NCBI GenBank assembly: GCA_963729075.1
Contig: CAVSMU010000010.1
Location: forward strand, 248,001 to 312,000
From: WHSW01 sp963729075
GTDB taxonomy: Bacteria; Actinomycetota; Thermoleophilia; Solirubrobacterales; 70-9
Reading direction: 5' to 3'
Length of the DNA: 64,000 bases
The notes below the pieces were generated by a model. That model saw only the letters and a list, made by a program, of their open reading frames with translations, was not told the origin of the DNA and ran no database searches. Shown here in pieces: positions 15,777-24,604 of this stretch. A program made the translations under genes and the position numbers. Position 1 is the first letter of the stretch, and the number at the start of each line of letters is the position of its first letter.

Positions 15777-18046
15777 GCCACCTTTCTGAGCGGCGCGTAG
15801 TCCGCCATCAGCTTGCGCTCCGCGCCGTCGCCCGCGAAGCGCACGACGACCACCGACCCCGCCTCGACCGAGGTCACGACGCCCTCGCCGAAGCTCGCGT
15901 GGACGACGTCGTCGCCGACCGCGTAGGGCACCGGCGGCGGCGACGGCTGCTTCGGCGGCGGCGCCGAAAAGCCGCCGGAGCGTCGCTCGCCGAACCCGGT
16001 CGCGCGTTCGCGGGCATCGCCGCCGCCGAGTGACCAGCCGGTGGCCGTCGTGGCGACGTGACGATCCACCAGCTCCTCCGGCAGTTCGCCGAGGAAGCGC
16101 GAGGGCAGGTTCCAGCTCGAGGACCCGTGCAGGGCGCGGCGGCGTGCGAAGGTCATCCAGAGGCGCTCGCGCGCCCTCGTGATGCCGACGTAACAGAGGC
16201 GCCGCTCCTCCTCCAGGTTGCCCTCCTCGATCGAGCGCGAGTGCGGGAAAACGCCCTCCTCGCAGCCGATCACGAAGACCACCTCGTACTCGAGCCCCTT
16301 GGCGTTGTGCAGCGACATCAGCGTCGCGAGGCTCTCCTCCTCGCGCAGGCTGTCCTGTTCGGAGATCAGCGAGATCTGCGCCAGGAACTCCTCCAGCGGG
16401 GTGTCCGCGGAATCCCCTTCCAGCTCGCGGTTGGCGTCGAACTCCCCGGCGACGCCGACCAGCTCCTCGAGGTTCTCGATCCGTCCCTCGGCCTCGACGG
16501 TGCGCTCGGCCTCCAGCGCCTCGACGTACCCCGTGTCGCGCAGGACCGCCTCGAGCAGCTCGGCCACCGGTCCGTTGCGCTCGGCGCGCTCGCGCAGGCC
16601 CGCCATCGCGTCGGCGAATCGGACGACCGCCTTCAACGCCGCCGCGCCGAGCCCGGGGATGCCGTGCGGGTTCGCGAACACGTCCCAGACGTCGACGCCG
16701 AGCGTGTTCGCGTGCGACAGGATCCGCGCCTGGGTCTGCTGGCCGATCCCCCGGCGCGGCGAGTTGACGATCCGCGCGAAGGAGACCCCGTCGGCCGGGT
16801 TGGCGAGCAGCTGCAGGTAGGCGACGGCGTCCTTGATCTCGGCCCGCTCGTAGAACTTCGTCCCGCCGATCACCTGGTACGGGATCTCGAAGCGGACGAG
16901 CGTGTCCTCGAGCACGCGGCTCTGCGCGTTCATGCGGTAGAAGACCGCGATCCGGTCCCGCGGCGTGCCCTCCTCGACCAGCCGGTTGATCTCCGAGGCC
17001 ACGTAGCGCGCCTCGGCGTGCTCGTCGTCGAGCTCGGCGAGCGTGATGGGCTCGCCGCGGCCCAGGTCCGTCCAGAGGTGCTTCTCCCGGCGCTCGGTGT
17101 TGTTCGCGATGATCGCGTTGGCCGCGTCGAGCACGGTCTGGGTCGAGCGGTAGTTCTGCTCGAGCTTGACCACGGTCGCGTCGGGAAAATCGCGGTCGAA
17201 GTCGAGGATGTTGCGGATGTCGGCACTGCGAAACCCGTAGATGCTCTGGTCCTCGTCACCGACGACGGTGAGGTTTCGGTGCTCCTCGGCGAGCAGCTGC
17301 AGCAACCGGTACTGGGCGCGGTTCGTGTCCTGGTACTCGTCGACGAGCACCCGGCGGAAGATGCGGCGGTACTTGTCGCGCACGTCGGCGAACAGCTCGA
17401 GCAGGTTCACCGTGCGCACCAGCAGGTCGTCGAAGTCCATCGCGCTGGCCTCGACCATGCGGCGCTCGTAGAGGTTGTAGACGTCGGCGACCGCCTCCTC
17501 GAAGCCGCCGCCGGCGGCCTCGCCGTAGTCGGCGGCATCGGTGAGCTGGTTCTTGGCGCTCGAGATCTGGGCTCGGATCGCGCGCGGCGGGTAGCGCTTC
17601 GGATCCAGCTCGAGCTCCTGCATGCAGCGCTTGACCATCCGCAGCGAGTCGGCCTCGTCGTAGATCGTGAACGCCCGCTTGTAGCCCAGCCGCGGCGCCT
17701 CGGCGCGCAGGATCCGCGCGCAGGCCGAGTGGAAGGTCATCACCCACATCGCCCGCGACACGCCGCCGACGAGCGCCGCCACCCGCTCGCGCATCTCCCC
17801 CGCGGCCTTGTTGGTGAACGTGATCGCCAGCACCTCGCTCGGCTGCGCGCGCCCGGTGGCCAGCAGCCAAGCGATGCGATAGGTCAGCGCCCGGGTCTTG
17901 CCCGAACCCGCCCCGGCCAGGACCAGCAGGGGCCCATCGCCGTGCGTGACGGCCTCGCGCTGGTCGGGGTTGAGGTCGGCGAGCAGCCGCTCGACCCGGT
18001 CCGCGCCGGGCGCGACCGGGGCGCCGTGTATGGCGTCGGTGCTCAC
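15773..18046 (-). CDS. pcrA: ATP-dependent DNA helicase PcrA/UvrD
   Basis: 757 aa superfamily 1A 3'-5' helicase used in repair and replication restart. Readable motifs: Q motif LNPDQREAV; Walker A LAGAGSGKTRAL; TFTNKAAGEMRERV; motif II VDEYQDTNRAQY; GDEDQSIYGFRSAD; QNYRSTQTVLDAAN; TLMSLHNAKGLEYEVVFVIG; and LCYVGITRARERL. The C-terminal tail after YAPLRKVA is short and has the PcrA-type YAVGDDVVHASFGEGVV tudor-like segment that contacts RNA polymerase in the family. GTG 18046 sits 7 nt behind TATCCT; the frame stays open upstream but is not protein-like. It overlaps folD by 4 nt. Confidence 0.95.
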   Translation of the reverse strand: MSTDAIHGAPVAPGADRVERLLADLNPDQREAVTHGDGPLLVLAGAGSGKTRALTYRIAWLLATGRAQPSEVLAITFTNKAAGEMRERVAALVGGVSRAMWVMTFHSACARILRAEAPRLGYKRAFTIYDEADSLRMVKRCMQELELDPKRYPPRAIRAQISSAKNQLTDAADYGEAAGGGFEEAVADVYNLYERRMVEASAMDFDDLLVRTVNLLELFADVRDKYRRIFRRVLVDEYQDTNRAQYRLLQLLAEEHRNLTVVGDEDQSIYGFRSADIRNILDFDRDFPDATVVKLEQNYRSTQTVLDAANAIIANNTERREKHLWTDLGRGEPITLAELDDEHAEARYVASEINRLVEEGTPRDRIAVFYRMNAQSRVLEDTLVRFEIPYQVIGGTKFYERAEIKDAVAYLQLLANPADGVSFARIVNSPRRGIGQQTQARILSHANTLGVDVWDVFANPHGIPGLGAAALKAVVRFADAMAGLRERAERNGPVAELLEAVLRDTGYVEALEAERTVEAEGRIENLEELVGVAGEFDANRELEGDSADTPLEEFLAQISLISEQDSLREEESLATLMSLHNAKGLEYEVVFVIGCEEGVFPHSRSIEEGNLEEERRLCYVGITRARERLWMTFARRRALHGSSSWNLPSRFLGELPEELVDRHVATTATGWSLGGGDARERATGFGERRSGGFSAPPPKQPSPPPVPYAVGDDVVHASFGEGVVTSVEAGSVVVVRFAGDGAERKLMADYAPLRKVA

Positions 18047-18086
18047 CGGATCGAGGATAGTCCGGGTCGCGGCCGGCGCCGCTCGC

Positions 18087-18887
18087 TCAGTCGTCGACTT
18101 CGCCCTCGAACAGGGCGAACACGGCGCCCTGGGGGTCCTGGGCGACAGCGATCCTTCCCGACTGGATCCGCATGGGCGGAACCATGACCTGGCCCCCGAG
18201 CTCCTCGATCCGGGCAACGCTTGCGTCGAGGTCGGCGCTGGTGAAGTAGACGAGCCACGCGGGCGGTGCGCCCGGCCCCGCCTGGGAGAGCGGCATCATG
18301 CCGCCGTTCAGGCGCTCGCCGTTGAAGATCCCCCAGTACTGCTGCCCCGCCACGTCGGTGTCGGCCGACTGCGCCTCGGGCAGCTGATCGAATCGCCAGC
18401 CGAAGAGCTCCGAGTAGAAGCCGCTCGCGGCCTCGGGATCGCCGGTGTTGAGCTGGTTCATCGTTATTGCGCCCGGGTCGTTGACCAGCTCGGCACCGAT
18501 GCTCTGGCCGGGCTGCCAGATCGCGAACACCGCCCCGGTCGGGTCCTGAAGCACCGCCATTCGTCCCGCCTCCATGACGTCGAACGGCTCCGAGATCAGC
18601 GTCGCCCCCAGCTCGCCGGCGCGGGTCGCGGTCGCGTCGGCGTCCTCGACCGTGACGTAGGACAGCCACGCCGGCGGTCCGGGCTGATCGGCAGACCGCT
18701 CGTACAGTGCGCCGACGGCCTTGCCGCCGAGGCGGGCCATGGTGTACGGGGGGGCATCGGGGACCGGCAGGTCCTCGAGCTCCCAGCCGAACACGCCGCC
18801 GTAGAACGTCTTCGCCCCGGCGGCGTCCGTGGTGCCGAGGTCGGTCCAGGAGAAGGTCCCGGGCGCGTGGCGGGTTCGCTCGCCCAT
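18087..18887 (-). CDS. Double VOC (glyoxalase/bleomycin-resistance fold) protein
   Basis: 266 aa with two tandem vicinal-oxygen-chelate domains: residues ~10-125 (FSWTDLGTTDAAGAKTFYGGVFGWELEDL...DPTGAVFAIWQPGQ) and ~138-262 (MNQLNTGDPEAASGFYSELFGWRFDQL...DPQGAVFALFEGEVDD). This matches the two-domain group that includes mycobacterial CFP30B and hydroxylase-annotated homologues; the reaction is unknown. ATG 18887 is 7 nt after TAGTCT on the minus strand. It is a stand-alone gene between pcrA and cysE. Confidence 0.88.
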   Translation of the reverse strand: MGERTRHAPGTFSWTDLGTTDAAGAKTFYGGVFGWELEDLPVPDAPPYTMARLGGKAVGALYERSADQPGPPAWLSYVTVEDADATATRAGELGATLISEPFDVMEAGRMAVLQDPTGAVFAIWQPGQSIGAELVNDPGAITMNQLNTGDPEAASGFYSELFGWRFDQLPEAQSADTDVAGQQYWGIFNGERLNGGMMPLSQAGPGAPPAWLVYFTSADLDASVARIEELGGQVMVPPMRIQSGRIAVAQDPQGAVFALFEGEVDD

Positions 18888-18904
18888 CGCCGCGAGACTA
18901 TCCG

Positions 18905-19639
18905 TCAGCCGCCCGTCGGCGACGGCCCCTGCTTCGGGCGCAGCTCCTTGACCTCTCCCTGCGGCGCCTGTCCATCGAGCTCGGCGAGCCGCTCCTCGAT
19001 CGCGGCGAGCCGCGCCGAGAGCGCCTTGATCGCGTCGGCGATCGGGTCGGGCAGGTGAATCCAGTCGGCGTCGGGGCCCTCGGGCCGCCTGCCCTCGACC
19101 CGCACGGGATGGCCGGGGTTGCCGACGACGGTCGAGTTCGGGGGGACGTCCTCGATGACGACCGTGTTCGCGCCCACCTTCGCCCCGTGGCCGACGGTCA
19201 CCGGACCGAGCAGCTTCGCGCCGGAGCCGATCGTGACGTCGTCCTCGATCGTCGGATGTCGCTTGCCGCGCGCGAACCCTGTCCCCCCCAGCGTGACGCC
19301 CTGGTACAGGGTGACGCGATCACCGATCTCTGCCGTCTCCCCGATCACCACCCCGGACCCGTGGTCGATGAAGAAATCGGCGCCGATGCGGGCCGCGGGA
19401 TGGATCTCGACCCCGGTCACCGCCCGGCTGGCGAACGCGATCGAGCGGGGCACGAGCGGCACGCCGGCCTCGTACAGCGCGTGCGCGACCCGTTGTGAGA
19501 GCAACGCCTGAACCCCCGCCCAGCTCAGGAGGATCTCGATCGTGCCGACGCCGCGGGCGGCGGGATCGCGGTCTCGTGCCGCCGCGACATCGCAGCCGAT
19601 CTCGCGGATCACGCGGCGCAGTGTTGTGGCTCCGAACAT
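18905..19639 (-). CDS. cysE: Serine O-acetyltransferase
   Basis: 244 aa, EpsC/short CysE type. It makes O-acetylserine from serine and acetyl-CoA, the substrate of the CysK encoded just upstream. Visible: GTIEILLSWAGVQALLSQRVAH; then the left-handed beta-helix with catalytic-site motifs IHPAARIGADFFIDHGSGVVIGET; VTLYQGVTLGGTGF; KRHPTIEDDVTIGSGAKLLGPVTVG; and VVGNPGHPVR. A helical C-terminal extension follows (ADAIKALSARLAAIEERLAELD). The gene starts 16 nt after the cysK stop, so cysK-cysE is one transcript. Confidence 0.95.
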   Translation of the reverse strand: MFGATTLRRVIREIGCDVAAARDRDPAARGVGTIEILLSWAGVQALLSQRVAHALYEAGVPLVPRSIAFASRAVTGVEIHPAARIGADFFIDHGSGVVIGETAEIGDRVTLYQGVTLGGTGFARGKRHPTIEDDVTIGSGAKLLGPVTVGHGAKVGANTVVIEDVPPNSTVVGNPGHPVRVEGRRPEGPDADWIHLPDPIADAIKALSARLAAIEERLAELDGQAPQGEVKELRPKQGPSPTGG

Positions 19640-19655
19640 GCTCAGTCTGATGCGG

Positions 19656-20609
19656 TCAGTCCGAGAGAAAGAATGGCAGTGACATGTAGCGCTCGCCGCC
19701 GTCGGCCACGATTACGACGATCCGCTTGCCCGTCGCCTCAGGCCGCGAAGCGACCTCGAGCGCGGCGTGCAGCGCCGCACCGGCCGAGATCCCGACCAGC
19801 AGGCCCTCGCTTCGCGCGGCTTCCCGGGCGACCGCCAGCGCGGTCTCGTCGTCGACGGGGATCACCTCGTCGATCAGGGCGCGGTCGAGGACCTCGGGCA
19901 CGAAGCCGGCCCCGATTCCCTGGATCTTGTGCGGCCCGGGCACGCCGCCCGAGAGCACCGGCGAGGTCGCCGGCTCCACGGCGACCACCCAGAACTCCGG
20001 CCGCCGCTCCTTCAACACCTGACCCACCCCGGTGATCGTCCCTCCGGTACCGACCCCGGCGACGAGCACATCGACCTCGCCGTCGAGGTCGCGCCAGATC
20101 TCCTCCGCCGTGGTGAGCCGATGGATCTCGGGGTTGGCGGGGTTGGCGAACTGCTGCGGCATGAACGCGCCGCGCTCGGCGACGATCCGGTTCGCGAGCT
20201 CGATCGCCTCCCCCATCCCGCCCAGCGACGGCGTCTCGTGGACCTCGGCCCCGTAGGCGCGCAGCAGCTTGGTTCGCTCGCGGCTCATTCCCTCCGGCAG
20301 CGTCAGGACCAGCTCGTATCCCCGCGCCGCGCAGACCATCGCCAGGGCGATCCCGGTGTTGCCACTGGTCGGCTCGACGATCGTCGCACCCGGCCCGAGG
20401 AGGCCGTCGCGCTCCGCGGCGTCGATCATGGCCACCCCGATCCGGTCCTTCACCGAGCCGCCCGGGTTCAGGTACTCGAGCTTCGCGACCACCTCGCCCC
20501 CGAGCCCCTCCCCCATCCTGCGCAAGCGTACGAGCGGGGTGTCGCCGACCACCGCCGACGCCTCGAGCGCGGCACCGGCGACGCCCTGCTGGCGGTTTCG
20601 CGTGGCCAT
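19656..20609 (-). CDS. cysK: Cysteine synthase A (O-acetylserine sulfhydrylase)
   Basis: 317 aa PLP enzyme converting O-acetylserine and sulfide to cysteine. The PLP lysine lies in NPGGSVKDRIG; the substrate loop is PTSGNTGIALA; the phosphate-binding loop is GVGTGGTITGVGQ; the C-terminal PLP-contacting serine region is VGISAGAALHAAL. ATG 20609 gives a normal N terminus (ASAVVGDTPLVRL). It is first gene of cysK-cysE and divergent from the secreted protein at 20680, with about 70 nt between the starts. Confidence 0.96.
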   Translation of the reverse strand: MATRNRQQGVAGAALEASAVVGDTPLVRLRRMGEGLGGEVVAKLEYLNPGGSVKDRIGVAMIDAAERDGLLGPGATIVEPTSGNTGIALAMVCAARGYELVLTLPEGMSRERTKLLRAYGAEVHETPSLGGMGEAIELANRIVAERGAFMPQQFANPANPEIHRLTTAEEIWRDLDGEVDVLVAGVGTGGTITGVGQVLKERRPEFWVVAVEPATSPVLSGGVPGPHKIQGIGAGFVPEVLDRALIDEVIPVDDETALAVAREAARSEGLLVGISAGAALHAALEVASRPEATGKRIVVIVADGGERYMSLPFFLSD

Positions 20610-20679
20610 GCGAGGCCCAAGGTAACATCGGCCCGGCGGGCTGCATGGAAGGCCCGGCAGGCTCCACGGAAGGAACGAG

Positions 20680-21315
20680 ATGATCGGCAAGCTCTTCGCC
20701 CACCTCCGACAGCAGTGGCTGGGGGCGCTCGCGGTCGCGTTGGTGCTGACCGGCGGGACGGCGTATGCCCTCGACGGCTCCAACACCGTCTTCAGCGACG
20801 ACATCGTCAACGGCGAGGTCCGCACCGCCGATATCAGGGACGCCAACCTCACCACGGCGGACATCCGCAGCGACGCCGTGATCACCGGCAAGATCGCCGA
20901 CGGCACGATCCGCGACGACGATCTCGAGGGGGTTGAGTTCTTCCGGACCGAGACCGCGCGACTCCAGGACACGACCCCGCCCGGGGGCGCCGGCGTCGGT
21001 CAGGCGCTGTTCACGATCGGGCGTGTCGGCCTGGGCTCGTTCTGCGCCAACGAAAACGACGGGACGCTGAGGGGCGGGGTCCAACCGATCGCCGACGGCC
21101 CGGGCGCGGTACTCGTGCAGGGCGACGTCGCGGTCGAGCTCGTCGACTTCGATGTGCAGTTCATCGTCATCAAGTCCAGCGACACGGGGGTTGCAGGCCA
21201 GGAGAGTTCGTTCGCCATCCTCGACAACGGGCAGATCTCGGCAACCGGCGTCGCCGCGGTCACGGTCGACCCGGCGACCGACCGGTGCGTGGTCAGCGTC
21301 CACGCCATGGGCTGA
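20680..21315 (+). CDS. Secreted protein with A(D/N)(I/L)xxxxL-type repeats
   Basis: 211 aa. A signal peptide is clear (LGALAVALVLTGGTAYALDG). After it comes a repetitive stretch, DIVNGEVRTADIRDANLTTADIRSDAVITGKIADGTIRDDDLEGVEF, like the pentapeptide/hexapeptide-like solenoids seen after signal peptides in many Thermoleophilia proteins. A beta-rich C-terminal domain follows with two Cys (SFCANE, DRCVVS) that could form a disulfide. ATG 20680 has GGAAGGAA upstream. Function unknown; the architecture suggests an exported surface protein. Confidence 0.75.
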   Translation: MIGKLFAHLRQQWLGALAVALVLTGGTAYALDGSNTVFSDDIVNGEVRTADIRDANLTTADIRSDAVITGKIADGTIRDDDLEGVEFFRTETARLQDTTPPGGAGVGQALFTIGRVGLGSFCANENDGTLRGGVQPIADGPGAVLVQGDVAVELVDFDVQFIVIKSSDTGVAGQESSFAILDNGQISATGVAAVTVDPATDRCVVSVHAMG

Positions 21316-21329
21316 TGCCGGCGTGAGCC

Positions 21330-21605
21330 TCAGGCCCGGTTCGGCCTGAGCGGCACCACGCGGGCGCCCCGGCGGGCGCGGATCGAGTGCACGCGTGCAC
21401 GGAACACCTTCACCGGCGCGTGCCCCGCGTTGAGGCAATGACCGCCCGGCGGCCGCGCGTCGTACGGCTCGAAGCACTCGGGGCAGATCCAGACGATCGC
21501 CTCGCTCCGCAGCGCCCGCTCCTCCGTTGTCGACTTCGACGCGATGCTCTCGATGACGTGCATCTTGGCGCGCACTGGGTCGGAAGCAAGCCGCGGCCCG
21601 TCCAA
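21330..21605 (-). CDS. Hypothetical protein with a putative Cys/His metal site
   Basis: 91 aa from TTG 21605, or 77 from ATG 21563 (MHVIESIASKS), which is equally plausible. The middle reads WICPECFEPYDARPPGGHCLNAGHAP, a CxxC plus C/H arrangement suitable for one zinc, followed by a basic tail. It is convergent with the secreted-protein gene, stop codons 15 nt apart. No family recognised. Confidence 0.5.
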   Translation of the reverse strand: MDGPRLASDPVRAKMHVIESIASKSTTEERALRSEAIVWICPECFEPYDARPPGGHCLNAGHAPVKVFRARVHSIRARRGARVVPLRPNRA

Positions 21606-21843
21606 AATCCCCTACTTTGCGGAGAGATAAGCGCCAATCGTCACGCGGCGCGATCGGCGCTGCCGCACGTCGCGCAGCGCCGCGGGGCCGACGTTTTCCG
21701 GCATCTGAGCGACTGCGATGGCGCTGGGCTCTGTCACACCGACTCCAGTTGGTCCGTCATATGGGATGACACGTCGCGACGGAGGATGTGACGGGTCAAA
21801 ACAAGCGACGGGACAAGCACGAGCGCCCGGAGGAGGACACGAG

Positions 21844-22272
21844 ATGACGGATCAGCAAGTTATGACTCGAGCGCAGATGGACGCGCTCGTGGACGGCCAC
21901 TACCGGGCCGAGGAAGCCGGCGACCTTGACGCGATTGTCGAGGGCTTCACCCCCGACGCCGAGCACGACGTCGTCGGCCGCCCCGGTGACCCGCTCCACG
22001 GTGGCGAGCAGATCGCCGGCTTCTATCGATCTCTGTTCGCGGACATTCGACTCGAACGCCTCGAGCCCGTGCGGCGCTGGTACGGCGACGACCATGTCGT
22101 CGACGAGACGATCCTGCACGCGACGGCGGTGGGCCAGGTCTTCGGGCTCGAAGGGCGCGGACGACAGGTGCAAGCGCGGTTCCTGCACATCTTCGACTTC
22201 AGCGACGGGCTGATCAGCCGCGAGAGCGCCTGGATCGACTTCGCCGCTATCCAGCAGCAGCTCTCCGATTAG
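21844..22272 (+). CDS. SnoaL-like / NTF2-fold protein
   Basis: 142 aa. The NTF2-like fold is recognisable: ALVDGHYRAEEAGDLDAIVEGFTPDAEHDVVGRPGDPLHGGEQIAGFYRSLFADI, then GRQVQARFLHIFDFSDGLISRESAWIDFAAIQQQL. Such proteins are small isomerases, hydrolases or binding domains; the substrate is unknown. ATG 21844 has GGAGGA at good spacing. The 240 bp before it hold no gene I can support. Confidence 0.82.
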   Translation: MTDQQVMTRAQMDALVDGHYRAEEAGDLDAIVEGFTPDAEHDVVGRPGDPLHGGEQIAGFYRSLFADIRLERLEPVRRWYGDDHVVDETILHATAVGQVFGLEGRGRQVQARFLHIFDFSDGLISRESAWIDFAAIQQQLSD

Positions 22273-22334
22273 AAGCAGCAGCTTCCTCGAGGCGTGCGGC
22301 CCCGTGTATGCGAGCGCGAGAGTAGGCTCGGCGC

Positions 22335-23306
22335 ATGCCCGAGGCTTCCACGGGCTCTGAAGATGGGCTTGTCCGGCCTAAGCCGGTCGATCGCGCCGAG
22401 ATCACGATCGTCATGGACAACTTCGTTGATGTCCTGATGGCCGGCTCGGAGGACGTCCACAGATACATCGCCTACGACCTCTCACAGCGTGAGCAGCTCG
22501 TCGCCGAGCATGGATTCTCGGCCCTCATCACCATCGAGTCCGACGGGCAGCGAGGCTCGGTCCTCTACGACGGGGGGTTGACGCCCGATGGTCTCGGCCG
22601 AAACCTCGACCTGCTCGGCATCCCGGTCAAGGACCTGCGCGCGATCGTTATCTCTCACGGCCACGCCGATCATCACGGTGGCCTCGAGGGCCTCTTTGCC
22701 CGCTACGGCCGGGCCCGGCTGCCTTTGGTGATCCATCCCGAAGCGTGGCGGGAGCGCAAGGTGATCTTTCCGACCGGAGCGGAGCTCCGCTTGCCCCCGC
22801 CGAGCCGAGCCGACCTAGAGGCCGAGGGTCTGGAGCTGGTCGAGGAGCGAGGCCAAACGCTGCTCCTGGACAACACAATGCTCGTCTCCGGTCAGGTCGA
22901 GCGCCTTACCGAGTTCGAGAAGGGGTTCCCGATCCACTATGCCCGCTCGATCGAGGGATGGGAGCCGGACCCGATGATCTGGGACGACCAGAACGTGATC
23001 GTCAACGTGAAGGACAAGGGCCTGGTGATCGTCTCGGGCTGCTCTCACGCGGGCGTGGTGAACGTGCTGCGCAACGCGCAGCGGCTGACCGGGGAGAGAC
23101 GCGTGGCGGGCTTGATCGGAGGCTTTCACCTCACCGGTGGGATCTTCGAGCCGATCATCGAGCCGACGGTCAAGGCATTGTCGGCCGCCGGAGTCGCTCG
23201 CCTGCTCCCGGCTCACTGTACGGGCTGGAAGGCAGTACACCTTCTGGCCAGGGCGATGCCGACCGCATTCGTCCAGCCGGCCGTCGGAACCGTGGTCACC
23301 TTCTGA
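22335..23306 (+). CDS. Metallo-beta-lactamase fold hydrolase (COG1237-like)
   Basis: 323 aa. The MBL metal site is present as SHGHADHHGGLEGL with additional GCSHAGVVNVL, GGFHLTGG and LLPAHCTGWKA, the motif set of the COG1237 group that includes the dihydropterin-ribofuranosylaminobenzene-phosphate synthase-like proteins of archaea. In bacteria the substrate is unknown. ATG 22335 lies 6 nt behind TAGGCT with no Shine-Dalgarno. It follows the SnoaL gene by 62 nt with its own promoter. Confidence 0.87.
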   Translation: MPEASTGSEDGLVRPKPVDRAEITIVMDNFVDVLMAGSEDVHRYIAYDLSQREQLVAEHGFSALITIESDGQRGSVLYDGGLTPDGLGRNLDLLGIPVKDLRAIVISHGHADHHGGLEGLFARYGRARLPLVIHPEAWRERKVIFPTGAELRLPPPSRADLEAEGLELVEERGQTLLLDNTMLVSGQVERLTEFEKGFPIHYARSIEGWEPDPMIWDDQNVIVNVKDKGLVIVSGCSHAGVVNVLRNAQRLTGERRVAGLIGGFHLTGGIFEPIIEPTVKALSAAGVARLLPAHCTGWKAVHLLARAMPTAFVQPAVGTVVTF

Positions 23307-23332
23307 GAAGGCCGGCGGACCGTGTCCGGCCC

Positions 23333-23731
23333 TCAGATGTGGTAGATGCCGGCCCCGGTCTCGGCGGCCTCGCGGCGGGCGATGTCGGCGATCGTCGTCG
23401 AGCTGAAGACTTCCCGCAGCGCCTGGACCCCGTCGAGCCAGATGCCGCCGGCCTCGTCCGCCTCCTGACCCACCTTGCCGTCCAGTGCCTGCACGACCTC
23501 GAGCACGGTGATGTCCTCCGGTGGGCGCGCCAGCCTGTAGCCGCCCTTGACGCCGCGCTGGCTGTTCAGGAGGCCGTCGCGGCGCAGGGTCGAGAACAGC
23601 TGCTCGAGGAACTGCACGGGCATCGCCCGGCGCTCGGCGATCTGGGCGATCGGCACCGGAGCAGGACCCGAACGGGCGAGCTCCGCCATCGCGACGACCG
23701 CGTACCGCGATTTCGACGTGACGGAGATCAT
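23333..23731 (-). CDS. Rrf2 family transcriptional regulator lacking Fe-S cysteines
   Basis: 132 aa winged helix: SKSRYAVVAMAELARSG...PIAQIAERRAMPVQFLEQLFSTLRRDGLLNSQRGVKGGYRLARPPEDITVLEVVQALDG. IscR/NsrR-type members use three cysteines for an Fe-S cluster; this protein contains none, so it resembles the CymR-like, cluster-free branch. CymR represses cysteine genes with CysK as partner in firmicutes; cysK lies 3 kb away here, but linking them is speculation. ATG 23731 is 8 nt after TACAAA. Confidence 0.88.
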   Translation of the reverse strand: MISVTSKSRYAVVAMAELARSGPAPVPIAQIAERRAMPVQFLEQLFSTLRRDGLLNSQRGVKGGYRLARPPEDITVLEVVQALDGKVGQEADEAGGIWLDGVQALREVFSSTTIADIARREAAETGAGIYHI

Positions 23732-23913
23732 CGCGATGGTTTGTAGCGGATGGCGGTGGAAAAACCTCGCTCCTACCGCCGCCGGGTCGGACGCTCGCGC
23801 GGGACCCGGTTAGGATGCGCCGGGGTGGTCGGCTCGAGCTCGCCTGCCGGTTCGTACGGACCGCCGTAAGTGCGTTCCCGGGGCCACCGGGTCCCGGTGT
23901 CGGGGCACATGGA

Positions 23914-24534
23914 GTGAACGAGGAACCACGCTGCCTGGTGATCGATGCGCACCCCACGATCCGATTGGGGGTCCGAGGGCTGCTCTCAGACCGATACGAG
24001 GTCGACGAGGTCGAGGACGGCCGCGGGGCGCTCGAGCTGATCACGTCAATCGGTGATTTCGACGTCGCGATCGTCGAGCTGGCGCCGACTGAGAACGGCG
24101 AGAACGGGGGGCTGATCGGAATCCCGGCGATCCGCGCGCTGCGCAAGGCGCGACCGGGACTCGGGATCGTCGCCCACGGGCGCCGGCCGGACCGCCAGGC
24201 GGCGACCCGTGCACTCGCCGCGGGCGCAACCGCCTACGTCGCCAAGAGCTCGCCGACCGAGGCGCTCTCGGAGGCCGTCGACGCCGCGGCCGACGCCGAG
24301 AAGTTCGTGGACCCGGCGGCCAGGAAGCGCACCGGGGCAGGCGCGATCACGAGGCGCCAGCGCGAGATCCTGCAGCACTACGCGGACGGGCTATCGACCA
24401 CCACGGTCGCGAAACGCCTCGGACTCGGCACCGAGACCATCCGCACGCATACAAAGGCCGCCCTGTCGCGGCTCGGCGCCCGCGACCGTGCGCACGCGGT
24501 CGCGATCGGGCTCCGCAACTCCCTCATCGAATAA
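23914..24534 (+). CDS. NarL/LuxR-type response regulator with degenerate receiver
   Basis: 206 aa. An N-terminal receiver-like domain (CLVIDAHPTIRLGVRGLL; FDVAIVELAPTE; GATAYVAKSSPTEAL) is followed by a LuxR helix-turn-helix (ITRRQREILQHYADGLSTTTVAKRLGLGTETIRTHTKAALSRLGARDRAHA). The phospho-acceptor Asp of the family is Glu here (IVEL), the acidic pair is reduced to one Asp (IDAH), and the switch Thr/Ser is missing (IVAHG); only the Lys remains. It probably acts without phosphorylation. GTG 23914 is chosen from domain fit; TAGGAT about 100 nt upstream may be its promoter. Convergent with the HDOD-LuxR gene. Confidence 0.85.
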   Translation: MNEEPRCLVIDAHPTIRLGVRGLLSDRYEVDEVEDGRGALELITSIGDFDVAIVELAPTENGENGGLIGIPAIRALRKARPGLGIVAHGRRPDRQAATRALAAGATAYVAKSSPTEALSEAVDAAADAEKFVDPAARKRTGAGAITRRQREILQHYADGLSTTTVAKRLGLGTETIRTHTKAALSRLGARDRAHAVAIGLRNSLIE

Positions 24535-24559
24535 CGACGACAGCCCGGCACCAGCGACG

Positions 24560-24597
24560 CCGGCACCCCGGACGCGGGAGCAGAGAGGAGGTGCCGG
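24560..24597. terminator. Hairpin between the two convergent LuxR-domain genes
   Basis: CCGGCACC (24560-24567) pairs with GGTGCCGG (24590-24597) around a 22-nt loop, within the 70-bp gap between the convergent stops. Likely a shared terminator; no U-tract. Confidence 0.5.
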
Positions 24598-24604
24598 TTG
24601 GTAT

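Noticed and set aside
16058..18187. 709-codon plus-strand frame across pcrA
   Set aside because: Antisense shadow; pcrA helicase motifs settle the strand.
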